Assembly: GCA_963817135.1 (NCBI GenBank)
Contig: CAWFNG010000008.1
Coordinates: 124,001-188,000, forward strand
Length of the DNA: 64,000 bases
Origin: VAZQ01 sp963817135
GTDB lineage: Bacteria; Pseudomonadota; Alphaproteobacteria; Rhizobiales; Xanthobacteraceae
Direction: 5' to 3'
The notes below the pieces were generated by a model. The model was not told the DNA's origin and made no database searches. It saw only the letters and a program-made list of their open reading frames with translations. Shown in pieces: positions 16,763 through 25,250 of the stretch (positions are counted from its first letter, which is position 1; each line of letters begins with the position of its first letter). The position numbers and the translations under genes were made by a program.

Positions 16763-17546
16763 ATGTCCCGTCCTGCTCTTCTGGCGTTTCAGGTTCTGGT
16801 TGCTGTTGTTGCGGTGCTCATTTGGCACATTCTGACCACCGTGCCGATCGGCGGGATCAGGCTGTTGCCGCCGTTCTTCTTCTCGACCCCGTCGGACGTG
16901 GCGCTGCGTATTGGCAAGTGGCTTGCCGACGGCACGCATCTGGATGCATGTCTGGATTACGCTGGTTGAATCCGTGCTGGCATTCGTGTTCGGGTCGGTT
17001 GCCGGCATTCTCGTCGGCTTCTGGTTTGCCCGCCAGCCGCTGGTCGCTGCCGTGTTCGATCCCTACGTCAAGATGACCAACTCGCTGCCACGGGTCGTGC
17101 TGGCGCCGATATTCGCGCTGTGGCTCGGGCTCGGCATCTGGTCCAAGGTGGCGCTCGGCTTCACGCTCGTATTCCCCATCGTTTTCTTCAACGTGTACCA
17201 GGGCGTCAAAGAGGTGAGCCCCGCCATTCTTGCGAATGCCCGCATGCTCGGCATGACCGAGCGGCAGCTGATGCGGCATGTCTATTGGCCCTCGGCCCTG
17301 TCCTGGATGTTTTCATCGCTGCATACTGCCATCGGGTTTGCCATGGTGGGCGCCGTGGTCGGCGAATATCTCGGTTCGGCCGCCGGTCTCGGCTATGTCA
17401 TTCAGCAGGCCGAGGGTGTATTCGACGTGGCGGGCGTGTTCGCTGGGATGGTGGTGCTGACCGCATTTGTGCTCACACTCGACCGGCTGGTCACGCTTGC
17501 CGAACGGCGCCTTCTGGTCTGGCGGCCGATGGAATTGCGGGCATGA
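16763..17546 (+). pseudogene. ABC transporter permease (SsuC/TauC type), frameshifted
   Basis: The inner-membrane permease of the importer whose ATPase precedes it. One frame from ATG 16763 gives the N-terminal helix and PSDVALRIGKWLADGT. The rest (IWMHVWITLVESVLAF, the EAA-like loop ILANARMLGMTERQLMRHVYWPSAL, and terminal helices) lies in the next frame to a stop at 17546. Joined near 16940 they make a normal permease of about 260 residues. It is either a one-base loss in this strain or a sequence error. The binding-protein gene begins 20 bases later and is intact. Confidence 0.85.
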
Positions 17547-17566
17547 GATTGCCGAAGGAGTAGCCG

Positions 17567-18586
17567 ATGAAACTGCGTTCAGCATTGCTGTTTGCCCTTG
17601 CGCTTGTGCTTTCGCTGAGCGGCATGGCGCATGGCCAGGCGATCGAGAAGAGGCAGGTCACGCTCGGCGTCGGCGGCAAGAATTCGCTCTATTACCTGCC
17701 GGTGACCATCTGCGAGCGGCTCGGCTATTTCAAGGAGCAGGGCCTCGACGTCGCCATCAACGACTTTCGCGGCGGCGCGCAATCGCTGCAGGCGCTGGTG
17801 GGCGGCTCCGTCGACGTCGTCACCGGCGCCTATGAGCACACCATTCGCATGCAGGCGAAGGGGCAGGACATCCAGGCGGTGATCGAGCTCGGCCGCTTCC
17901 CCGGGCTGGTCGTCGGCGTGCGCATGAGCAAAGCGGCAAACTACCGGTCCGCCGCCGACCTCAAGGGAATGAAGATCGGAGTGAGCGCGCCCGGCTCATC
18001 GACGCATTTCTTCGTCATGTATTTGATGGCGAAAGCCGGCCTCAAGCCCGCCGACGCATCCTATATCGGCGTCGGCATCGGTCCGTCGGCAGTCGCTGCC
18101 ATCAAGAAGGGCGAGATCGACGCGGTGGTCAATGTCGATCCGGTGATCACCAAGCTCGAGCAGGACGGCGACATCAAAGTGGTCGCCGACAGCCGAACGG
18201 AGGAGGGGACGCGCGCCATTTTCGGAGGCTCCAATCCTGCGGCCGTGCTCTACCTCAAGCATGAGTTCATCGAACGCAACCCCAATACGGTGCAGGCGCT
18301 GGTCAATGCCTTCTACAAGACGCTGAAATGGCTGGAGCGTGCAAGTCCCGAGCAGATCGCCGCGACCGTGCCGGAGGAGTTCTATCTTGGCGACAAGACG
18401 CTTTATCTCGCGGCGGTCAAGGCCAACAAGCCGGTCTATTCCATAACCGGGATCATTCCCCCGGCTGGCATGAAATCGGCCGCCGACATGCTGCTCGCCT
18501 TCGACGAAGAGCTCAAGAGTGCCAATGTGGATCTCGCGAAGACCTTCGACGATCGTTTCGTAAAGAAGGCGGCCGGCAATATCTAG
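17567..18586 (+). CDS. ABC transporter substrate-binding protein (NMT1/SsuA-like)
   Basis: A periplasmic binding protein of the nitrate/sulfonate/thiamine-precursor group. It has 339 residues with a signal peptide (MKLRSALLFALALVLSLSGMAHGQ, cleaved near residue 24). The mature start VTLGVGGKNSLYYLPVTICERLGYFKEQGLDV and QALVGGSVDVVTGAYEH are typical of SsuA/TauA proteins, as is GMKIGVSAPGSSTHFF. It completes the ABC system of the two genes before it. The ligand is not evident. Confidence 0.88.
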   Translation: MKLRSALLFALALVLSLSGMAHGQAIEKRQVTLGVGGKNSLYYLPVTICERLGYFKEQGLDVAINDFRGGAQSLQALVGGSVDVVTGAYEHTIRMQAKGQDIQAVIELGRFPGLVVGVRMSKAANYRSAADLKGMKIGVSAPGSSTHFFVMYLMAKAGLKPADASYIGVGIGPSAVAAIKKGEIDAVVNVDPVITKLEQDGDIKVVADSRTEEGTRAIFGGSNPAAVLYLKHEFIERNPNTVQALVNAFYKTLKWLERASPEQIAATVPEEFYLGDKTLYLAAVKANKPVYSITGIIPPAGMKSAADMLLAFDEELKSANVDLAKTFDDRFVKKAAGNI

Positions 18587-18592
18587 AAAATC

Positions 18593-20293
18593 ATGTCGAT
18601 CAGCGCGCTGTCTCCGGTAGCTCGGCTTCGATCACGCGATGTTGGCTACGCGCTCGGCGTAGCGCTTTTCGCCGTCCTGCATCTTGCCGCGCTCGGCATA
18701 TTGCTGTTCACCGAGTACGATTTTGCGGCGCAAGCGGCTTTTCTCCTTGCCTGGGTTTTCGTCAACTGCTGCTGGCTGATCTTACTTAAGCGTCCACTGG
18801 TGTCGGGCGCGCTTTCGCTTGCGCTTGCCGTCACGCTGATCGCGCTGTCGCATTTCAAGTACGGCGTCATGATGATGACGGTGACGTTTGTCGATGTGAT
18901 GCTGATCGATGCCTCGACATTCTCGTTCCTTTTGCGCGCCACACCGGGCCTCTCGGTAAAGCTGGCGGCAGGCCTCGTCATCGCGATTCCATTGATGATC
19001 CTGCTATGGCGGCTGGAGCCGTTTCTAGTGCGCCGCGGCCGTGCGGCAGCGGTTGGCGTTTTCTCCCTGGTTGCTCTCGCCGGATTGTCACTCGCGCTCC
19101 CGCTCGAACACGAAGATGAATTCCGGCTACGTCAGTACGTATCGAAGTTCGTACGCTCGGCAATTGTTGCTGCTGTCGAGCTCACCACGCACGGCGTGTT
19201 GGAAGCCGACGCCGCCGCTTCCTCGCGATTGAATGTCGCAACCAGTCCGACCTGCCCGCCGGCGCACAAGCTGCCGCACATCATCATGGTATTCGACGAA
19301 TCGAGCTTCGATGCGAGCGTGCTGCCGAATGTCGTGCTGCCCGCACACTACCGGGATCGTTTCCGTTCTTCCGACGGCAGGATACGTTCCTTCGTAGTCG
19401 AAGGCGCCGGCGGCCCAAGCTGGTTCACCGAATACAACGTCCTGGCGGGGTTGTCGGTACGCTCGTACGGCCGCTTTGCCGGATCCGTGACCCGACTTGC
19501 CGCCGGCCACGTCAAGCGCGGGCTGCCCTTTGCGCTGCGCAATTGCGGATACCGCACCTACAGCTTGTATTCCTGGTACGGAGCTTTCGCCGGTGCCCGC
19601 GGATTTCATACTTCGACCGGCATTGAGCACTTTCTCGATGCGCGGCAGCTGCACACCGGCCCTGCCGACACGGACAGCTTCTACTACAATCAGGCGCTGC
19701 GGGTTCTCGCTGAGAAACACGACGGCGAGCCGGTTTTCGTTTTCGTCTATCTCGCCCTCAATCACTTTCCCTGGAATTACCGTTATCGCCCCGACCTCTT
19801 GACCGGGTGGAAAAATCCGGGCAACCCGTTCGAGGTCGACGAATATCTGCGCCGGCAGGAAATCAGCGCGCGCGATTATGCCGAATTCAAACTCAATCTC
19901 GCGCGCGAGTTTCCCGGCCAGCCATTCCTGCTGGTGCGCTTCGGCGATCACCAGCCGCTATTCGCCAAGCACCTTCTTGAGCCAGCACTTGCGCCGTCGC
20001 AGGTTGCGCAGCGGATTGCGCAGCATGACCCGCGCTATTTCACCACCTACTACGCATTGGAGGGCGTAAACTTTAAACCGGTCGAGCTTTCTTCCGCGCT
20101 CGAAAGGCTGGACGCTCCACATTTGCCGGTGGTAGTGCTGGAAGCGGCGGGGTTGCCGCTCGACGCTGCCTTCGCGGAGCAGAAAAGCATCCTTAACCGC
20201 TGTCGCGGGTTGTTTTATTTCTGCGCCGACGGCGCGGAAGCGCGCCGGTTCAATCGGCTGCTGATCGATGCCGGGTTGATCGAAGGGCTTTAA
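18593..20293 (+). CDS. Membrane sulfatase-like phosphotransferase (LTA synthase/alkaline phosphatase superfamily)
   Basis: A 566-residue protein with about five N-terminal transmembrane helices (residues 20-165) followed by a large periplasmic sulfatase-fold domain. The metal/nucleophile motif is VFDESSFDASV near residue 228. EGAGGPSWFTEYNVLAGL and, near the end, VRFGDHQPLF supply the other metal ligands expected of LTA synthase or phosphoethanolamine-transferase relatives. It probably modifies an envelope glycan or lipid. It starts six bases after the binding-protein stop, but the functional link is unclear. Confidence 0.8.
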   Translation: MSISALSPVARLRSRDVGYALGVALFAVLHLAALGILLFTEYDFAAQAAFLLAWVFVNCCWLILLKRPLVSGALSLALAVTLIALSHFKYGVMMMTVTFVDVMLIDASTFSFLLRATPGLSVKLAAGLVIAIPLMILLWRLEPFLVRRGRAAAVGVFSLVALAGLSLALPLEHEDEFRLRQYVSKFVRSAIVAAVELTTHGVLEADAAASSRLNVATSPTCPPAHKLPHIIMVFDESSFDASVLPNVVLPAHYRDRFRSSDGRIRSFVVEGAGGPSWFTEYNVLAGLSVRSYGRFAGSVTRLAAGHVKRGLPFALRNCGYRTYSLYSWYGAFAGARGFHTSTGIEHFLDARQLHTGPADTDSFYYNQALRVLAEKHDGEPVFVFVYLALNHFPWNYRYRPDLLTGWKNPGNPFEVDEYLRRQEISARDYAEFKLNLAREFPGQPFLLVRFGDHQPLFAKHLLEPALAPSQVAQRIAQHDPRYFTTYYALEGVNFKPVELSSALERLDAPHLPVVVLEAAGLPLDAAFAEQKSILNRCRGLFYFCADGAEARRFNRLLIDAGLIEGL

Positions 20294-20302
20294 TCCTTCA
20301 CC

Positions 20303-21019
20303 ATGAACGAGATCACGGTTGTGCCGGTCGAGCGGCTCGATCTTGTTTTTGCGCCGCGACCATGGCCCTTTGCCGAGGAGCGGCGCGCCGAGATTGCTGC
20401 ACATTTTGCCGCGCTGCGGGAGGCCAATCCGACGCTTTGGAACGGACGTGCGCTTCTGCTGCACCAATATTCCATCACGACGTCGGTGTTCCAGGGATCG
20501 TATCTCGAAACCGATTATGCGAGCCTGCTGGCATGGCGGCACTGGGGATTTCCCGACGATCGGATGAAGAACTGCTTTGCCATGGCAGCGCTTCGCGCAA
20601 GCGACGGCGGGTTTCTCCTGGGCGTCATGGCCGCGCATACCGCCAATGCCGGCCTTGTCTATTTCCCGGCAGGGGTGCCCGATCCATGCGACGTTGTCGG
20701 CACACGCGTCGATCTTGCACGCAACGTCCTGCGCGAGATCGGCGAGGAGACCGGCCTGTGCGCCGGGGATTTCCAGGCCGACGACGGATGGACGACGGTT
20801 CTGGCAGGTCCTCGCATTGCGCAAATCAAGCTGTGCCATTTGCGCGAGAGCGCGCAAGCGGTGCGCGGGCGCATCGTTGCCTACCTGAAGACCCAGCCGC
20901 AGCCGGAATTGTCGGATCTGCGCATCGTGCGCAGCCCCTCGGATTTCGAATCCTGCATGCCGGCCTTCGTTACCGGATATCTCACGCATTTCTGGAATCG
21001 AACGCAGGGCACAGCATGA
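20303..21019 (+). CDS. Nudix hydrolase
   Basis: A 238-residue protein with a Nudix box whose core REIGEETG is preceded by GTRVDLARNVL, fitting GX5EX7REUXEEXGU except that the first conserved glutamate is not evident. The N-terminal half (LREANPTLWNGRALLLHQYSI) looks like the Nudix group that acts on larger phosphorylated or CoA-type substrates. It begins nine bases after the sulfatase-like gene and is likely co-transcribed with it. The substrate is unknown. Confidence 0.8.
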   Translation: MNEITVVPVERLDLVFAPRPWPFAEERRAEIAAHFAALREANPTLWNGRALLLHQYSITTSVFQGSYLETDYASLLAWRHWGFPDDRMKNCFAMAALRASDGGFLLGVMAAHTANAGLVYFPAGVPDPCDVVGTRVDLARNVLREIGEETGLCAGDFQADDGWTTVLAGPRIAQIKLCHLRESAQAVRGRIVAYLKTQPQPELSDLRIVRSPSDFESCMPAFVTGYLTHFWNRTQGTA

Positions 21020-21067
21020 AGCACACGCGTACTGCCAATTGCTGTAGCTAAATGCCGCTTGTCACTC

Positions 21068-22111
21068 TCAACTGGACGGTTCGGTCAGTTCGCGGCGCAC
21101 GATCTTGGCGCCTTCCGCCATGGTGCACATCTTTGCGAAGGCGACATCGCGCGGCAGGTATTTCAGCCCGCAGTCCGGCGCGACGATCACGCGATCGGCC
21201 GCGATATACGGCAGTGCGCGGCGAATGCGGGCGGCCACCGTCTCCGGCGTCTCCACGTTCATGTCGGAGAGATCGAGCACACCGAGAATGATGGTCTTGC
21301 CCGGCAGCTTCTGCAGCACCGAGCAGTCGAGCCTGGACTGCGCCGTTTCAATCGAGACCTGCCGCACCGGCGAGCCCGCGAGTTCCGGCAGGAACGAATA
21401 GCCCTCCGGCCGCACGTGAATGATGGCGGCATAGCCGAAGCAGATGTGCACCGCCGTCATGCCCGTAACCCCGTCAAGCGCCGCATTGAGCGCGTTGAGG
21501 CCGTATTTCCGCGCCTTCTCGGCTCGCGCCTGCATGTAGGGCTCGTCGATCTGCACCACGTCGGCCCCGGCGGCGAACAGGTCCTTGATTTCCGCGTTCA
21601 CCGCCGCCGCGTAGTCGAGCGCCATCTCCTCTTCGTTCGTGTAGAAATCGTTTTGCGCCTGCTGCGACATGGTGAAGGGCCCGGGCACCGTCATCTTGAT
21701 CATGCGGTCGGTGTTCTTGCGCAGGAATTCAACGTCGCGCACCTGGACCGGGTGCCTGCGCCGCACCCTGCCGGTGACGCGCGGCACCGGATTGGGATGG
21801 CCGGAGCGATCGAGCGCGCTGCCGGGATTGTCGATGTCCACGCCGGCGAGCGCCGTGGCGAAACGGTTGGAGTAGCTTTCCCGCCGCATCTCCCCGTCGG
21901 TGATGATGTCGAGCCCGGCGCGTTCCTGGTCTCTGATGGCGAGCAGCGTGGCGTCGTCCTGCGCCTGATCGAGGAATTCCGGCGCGACGCGCCACAGTTC
22001 CTGCGCGCGCACGCGCGGGGGAAAGCGGCCAGCGAGCTTCTTACGGTCGATCAGCCAGTCCGGCTGAGCATAGGAACCGACGAGCGAGGTGGGCAGGAGG
22101 TTTTGCGGCAT
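21068..22111 (-). CDS. MetE C-terminal-like cobalamin-independent methyltransferase
   Basis: A 347-residue protein equivalent to the catalytic half of MetE, which transfers methyl groups to a thiol on zinc. The zinc ligands are visible as His-x-Cys in AVHICFGYA (about residues 222-224) and Cys314 in APDCGLKYLPRD. ADVVQIDEPYMQ is the usual substrate loop. Without the N-terminal half it may act on homocysteine with another methyl donor. I chose ATG 22111 with GAGGGA upstream on the minus strand over TTG 22114. No riboswitch was recognised in front of it. Confidence 0.85.
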   Translation of the reverse strand: MPQNLLPTSLVGSYAQPDWLIDRKKLAGRFPPRVRAQELWRVAPEFLDQAQDDATLLAIRDQERAGLDIITDGEMRRESYSNRFATALAGVDIDNPGSALDRSGHPNPVPRVTGRVRRRHPVQVRDVEFLRKNTDRMIKMTVPGPFTMSQQAQNDFYTNEEEMALDYAAAVNAEIKDLFAAGADVVQIDEPYMQARAEKARKYGLNALNAALDGVTGMTAVHICFGYAAIIHVRPEGYSFLPELAGSPVRQVSIETAQSRLDCSVLQKLPGKTIILGVLDLSDMNVETPETVAARIRRALPYIAADRVIVAPDCGLKYLPRDVAFAKMCTMAEGAKIVRRELTEPSS

Positions 22112-22577
22112 CAACTATTTCCCTCATCTCGCGTACAGTTTGTCGCGTCGGGACCTCGTCGGTTGCTGCGCTCAAGCAGGCAACGCGCGCAATCCCGATC
22201 ATTGTCGCCATCGTCAACTCGCATGCACTAAGGGTTGAATTCGCGTCGGCTTCCGGGGCGATCCTGAAATGAATTGGCCGGTAGTCCTGACTGACTTGGT
22301 CTCAAAATGACCCTGAACCGACACCCGGCTTGGTTAATTGCTGCGGCGCAAGGGAGCCGCAGTGTTTTCCGCTAACAATAATTTTCCGATTTCTGCAAAC
22401 AGCCGGGTCGACGGTGTCCCAGGAATTGAGTTGTCGTAGGAGGCATCGAACTCGGTTCGATCTCAGAGCTAAAATTAATATTTGTTCATGGGCCGATGTG
22501 CGGATGTTCGGCCCCATTCTTGACCTAATTGCTTAGCCCGCTGCCGTAACTATCCTGTGGTTATTTCGGAGAAGGCC
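22112..22577. other. Intergenic region, no gene seen
   Basis: About 465 bases between the divergent methyltransferase and Sel1-repeat genes. Both promoters must be here. No hairpin, RNA gene or protein-like frame stood out. It is more AT-rich near 22370-22480 than its surroundings. Confidence 0.5.
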
Positions 22578-23601
22578 ATGGTTCGTTTGTTCGCCGGTTT
22601 TATTATCCTCGCATATGCCTGCAATGTTGCGTCCGCGCAGGAGGAGCGCGCGCTCGTGATCGACGCCTGCGACCGGCTGGCGGCAAGCGATCTCGACCGC
22701 GAGCGGCCGCCTCCCGTTCCCGGTGTGCCGGTGAACAAGATCGACGCCAAGGCGGCGGTGCCGGCGTGCGAGGCCGCGGTCAAGCTTGCGCCAGACGATC
22801 GCCGCATCCTCTATCAGCTCGGCCGCGCCTACAACGCGGCGAAGGATTACGAGAACGCGCGCACCGTTCTCGCAAAGGCCGACGCGCTGGGCCATGTCCT
22901 GGCGACGAACAATCTCGGGGCGCTTTATGCGGACGGCAACGGGGTGAAGGCCGATCTTGACGAAGCAAGGCGTCTTTATGAAAAGGCCGCCGCAGGCGGT
23001 GTTGCAATTGCAATGAACAATTTGGGGTCCTTCTACGAGAAGGGCAAAGGTGTGCCCCAAGACTTTGCAAAGGCGAAGCTTTGGTATGAGAAGGCAGCGG
23101 CTTCAGGAATGGCGGGTGCATGGGCGAGTATCGGCCTGCTTTACGAATACGGGCACGGCGTGCCGGTTGATTATGTCGAGGCGCGACGGTGGTTCGAAAA
23201 AGCCGCCGCGGCGGGCGACTCCGATGCAATGACCTTTATTGGTCACTTTTACGACAATGGATCAGGAAGTCCCGATCGATTACGCGGCTGCCCGCGCCTG
23301 GCACGAAAAGTCTGCCGCGCTTGGAAACGCGCTCGCGATGAACCGGATTGGCGCGCTCTACGCGGAGGGAAAGGGTGTCCTGCGCGATTACGCCGTGGCG
23401 CGAGAGTGGTTTGAGAAAGCGGCAACGCGAGGCAATATGGTAGGCATGAACAATCTGGGAAAGCTTTACGAGAATGGGTGGGTTGTTCGCCTCGATCGCG
23501 CGGCAGCGCGCGCCTGGTACGAGAAGGCCGCCGCTGCCGGGAGCAAAGACGGCGCCGCCAACCTCGTTCGACTAAATCGTATCTATCCGGCCAAAAACTG
23601 A
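22578..23601 (+). pseudogene. Secreted Sel1-like repeat protein, one frameshift
   Basis: From ATG 22578 (GGAGAAGG upstream) the product has a signal peptide (MVRLFAGFIILAYACNVASA) and a TPR-like segment. Then come Sel1 repeats of 36 residues with the pattern NNLGxLYxxGxGVxxDxxxARxWYEKAAAxG. The frame breaks near 23265, after FYDNGSG. It resumes in the next frame at VPIDYAAARAWHEKSAALGN and runs to a stop at 23601. Joined, the protein would be about 340 residues. Such proteins usually act as periplasmic scaffolds. It lies 155 bases upstream of the TIR-TPR gene on the same strand. Confidence 0.8.
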
Positions 23602-23755
23602 GGGGGGCCGGATGATGGTTCGCATTTTTTCACGGGTGGAAGCGCGCGCACGCGGCTCTTGCTCTGCGGTGCTCGTCAAACCATCTCTGCTCGCGTGCAG
23701 CTGCCGCAGTCTTCAAGACCGATCCACCAAAACCGGCGCTCAGGGGGATTGAGCT

Positions 23756-25250
23756 ATGGCTCTCTACGACGCCTTCGTCTCCTATAGCTATGCCAACGAC
23801 AAATCCGTCGCGTCGGCGCTGCAAACGACGGTGCAGAAGCTCGGCAAGCTCTGGTACCGGAGGAGGGCGCTGCGCCTTTTCGCGACGACACCAGCCTCGC
23901 CGCCGCGCCGCAGCTTTGGCCGACGATCGAGCGGGCGCTCGGAAGAGTCGCTCCACTTCATATTGCTCGCCTCTCCGCAAGCCGCCGCCTCGAAATGGGT
24001 CAACAAGGAGGTTGCGTACTGGCTGGATCATAATTCCATCGACACACTGCTCATCGGCGTCACCCATGGCGAGCTGTTCTGGGACGACACGGCCGGCGAC
24101 TTCGCCGCCCGGCGGAATCTGCCGCTGCCCTCCGTGCTTGCTGGCCGGTTTCCGAGCGAGCCGAGTTGGGTCGACCTGCGCGCCTACCGGGATGGTGCGG
24201 ACAAGCGCGATGCGAAGCTCACCGAGCTTGCGGCCGACTTCGCCGCTGCCATCCGTGGTATTCCGAAAGAGGATTTGCTGTCACAGGAAGTTCGCCAGCA
24301 GCGGCGCGCCCTCACCCTGGCCTGGTCGGCGGTGGGCCTCTTGCTCGTTCTCGCCGCCGGCGCCACCGGCGCGGGCGTCCTCGCCTATCGCGCCAGCAGC
24401 AGGCGGTGTGTGCCGAGCAGCAAGCCCTCGCCGAGCGCGATACCGCGACCCGCAACTTCAAGCTCGCGAAAGCGACTGCCGACAGCCTGGTGCGCGACAT
24501 CGCGATCGATCTGCGCGATGAGCCGGGAATGCGATGAACTCGATTTGGAAAATTCTGGAAACCGCGCGAACGACCTACGAGACGCTGGCGGATGCGGCGC
24601 CGGACGATGTCTCCTTGCAGCAAAGCCGCGCCGGGATGCTGCATGAATTTGGCAGCACGTATGAAAGGCTCGGTGACCTGGGCCAAGCGCTCGCGACCTA
24701 TCGCGAGGATCTTGCCATCAGCACGGCAGCTGGCCGCGCGCGACAGCAACCCCCAGCGCAAGCTCGGCATTGCGTCGGCCAACCTCGCGATCGGCGATGT
24801 CCTCAGGGAGCAGGGGCAATTCGATGCAGCAGTTGCAGCCTATCGCGCGGGGCTGGCGACTAGAGCGGGCATTGGCCGAGCCGGATCGAAGCAGCGCGGC
24901 TTGGCAGCGCTACGTGGCGTGGTTCACGGAGCGCATTGGCGACGTGCTCCGGAAGCAGGGCCGGCTGGATGAAGCGCTCGCTGCATTTCGCGACTACCTC
25001 ACGATGCAAGGCCAGGCCGCTCGCAATGAGAGCGACGACGTTTCGCAGGATTGATGATAGCCTACGACCGAATAGGCAGCGTGTTGGAAACGCAGGGCAA
25101 GCTCGATGAAGCGTTGGGGACCTATCGGGAGAGCCTCGCCATCAACGAGCGCATGGCTGCGCTGAAGGCAGCGGCATGGGGGCGCAGCACGGCCCGCCGT
25201 CGCCCACGGGCAGATCGGGGACGTGCTGCGTACCAAGGGTCGCCTCGATG
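23756..25250 (+). pseudogene. 5' part of a large TIR-transmembrane-TPR protein, multiply frameshifted
   Basis: The start MALYDAFVSYSYANDKSVASAL is a TIR domain. Later TIR segments are ESLHFILLASPQAAASKWVNKEVAYWLDH, where the Glu after NK is the likely NADase catalytic residue. Between them the expected FRDDTSLAAAPQLWPTIERALG is encoded in another frame (about 23880-23945). A transmembrane helix (LAWSAVGLLLVLAAGATGAGV) follows near 24320-24380. Continuation is seen in successive frames: AEQQALAERDTATRNFKLAKA (from about 24395), ILETARTTYETLADAAPDD (from 24540), LAARDSNPQRKLGIASANLAIGDVL (from 24725), ALAEPDRSSAAWQRY (from 24868), MIAYDRIGSVLETQGKLDEAL (from 25053) and AHGQIGDVLRTKG (from 25200). 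At least eight indels are needed. The open 3' part is annotated separately. Confidence 0.8.

Noticed and set aside
23756..25250. Programmed ribosomal frameshifting in the TIR-TPR gene
   Set aside because: At least eight changes would be needed in 1.4 kb with no slippery-site pattern. Mutation or sequence error is simpler.
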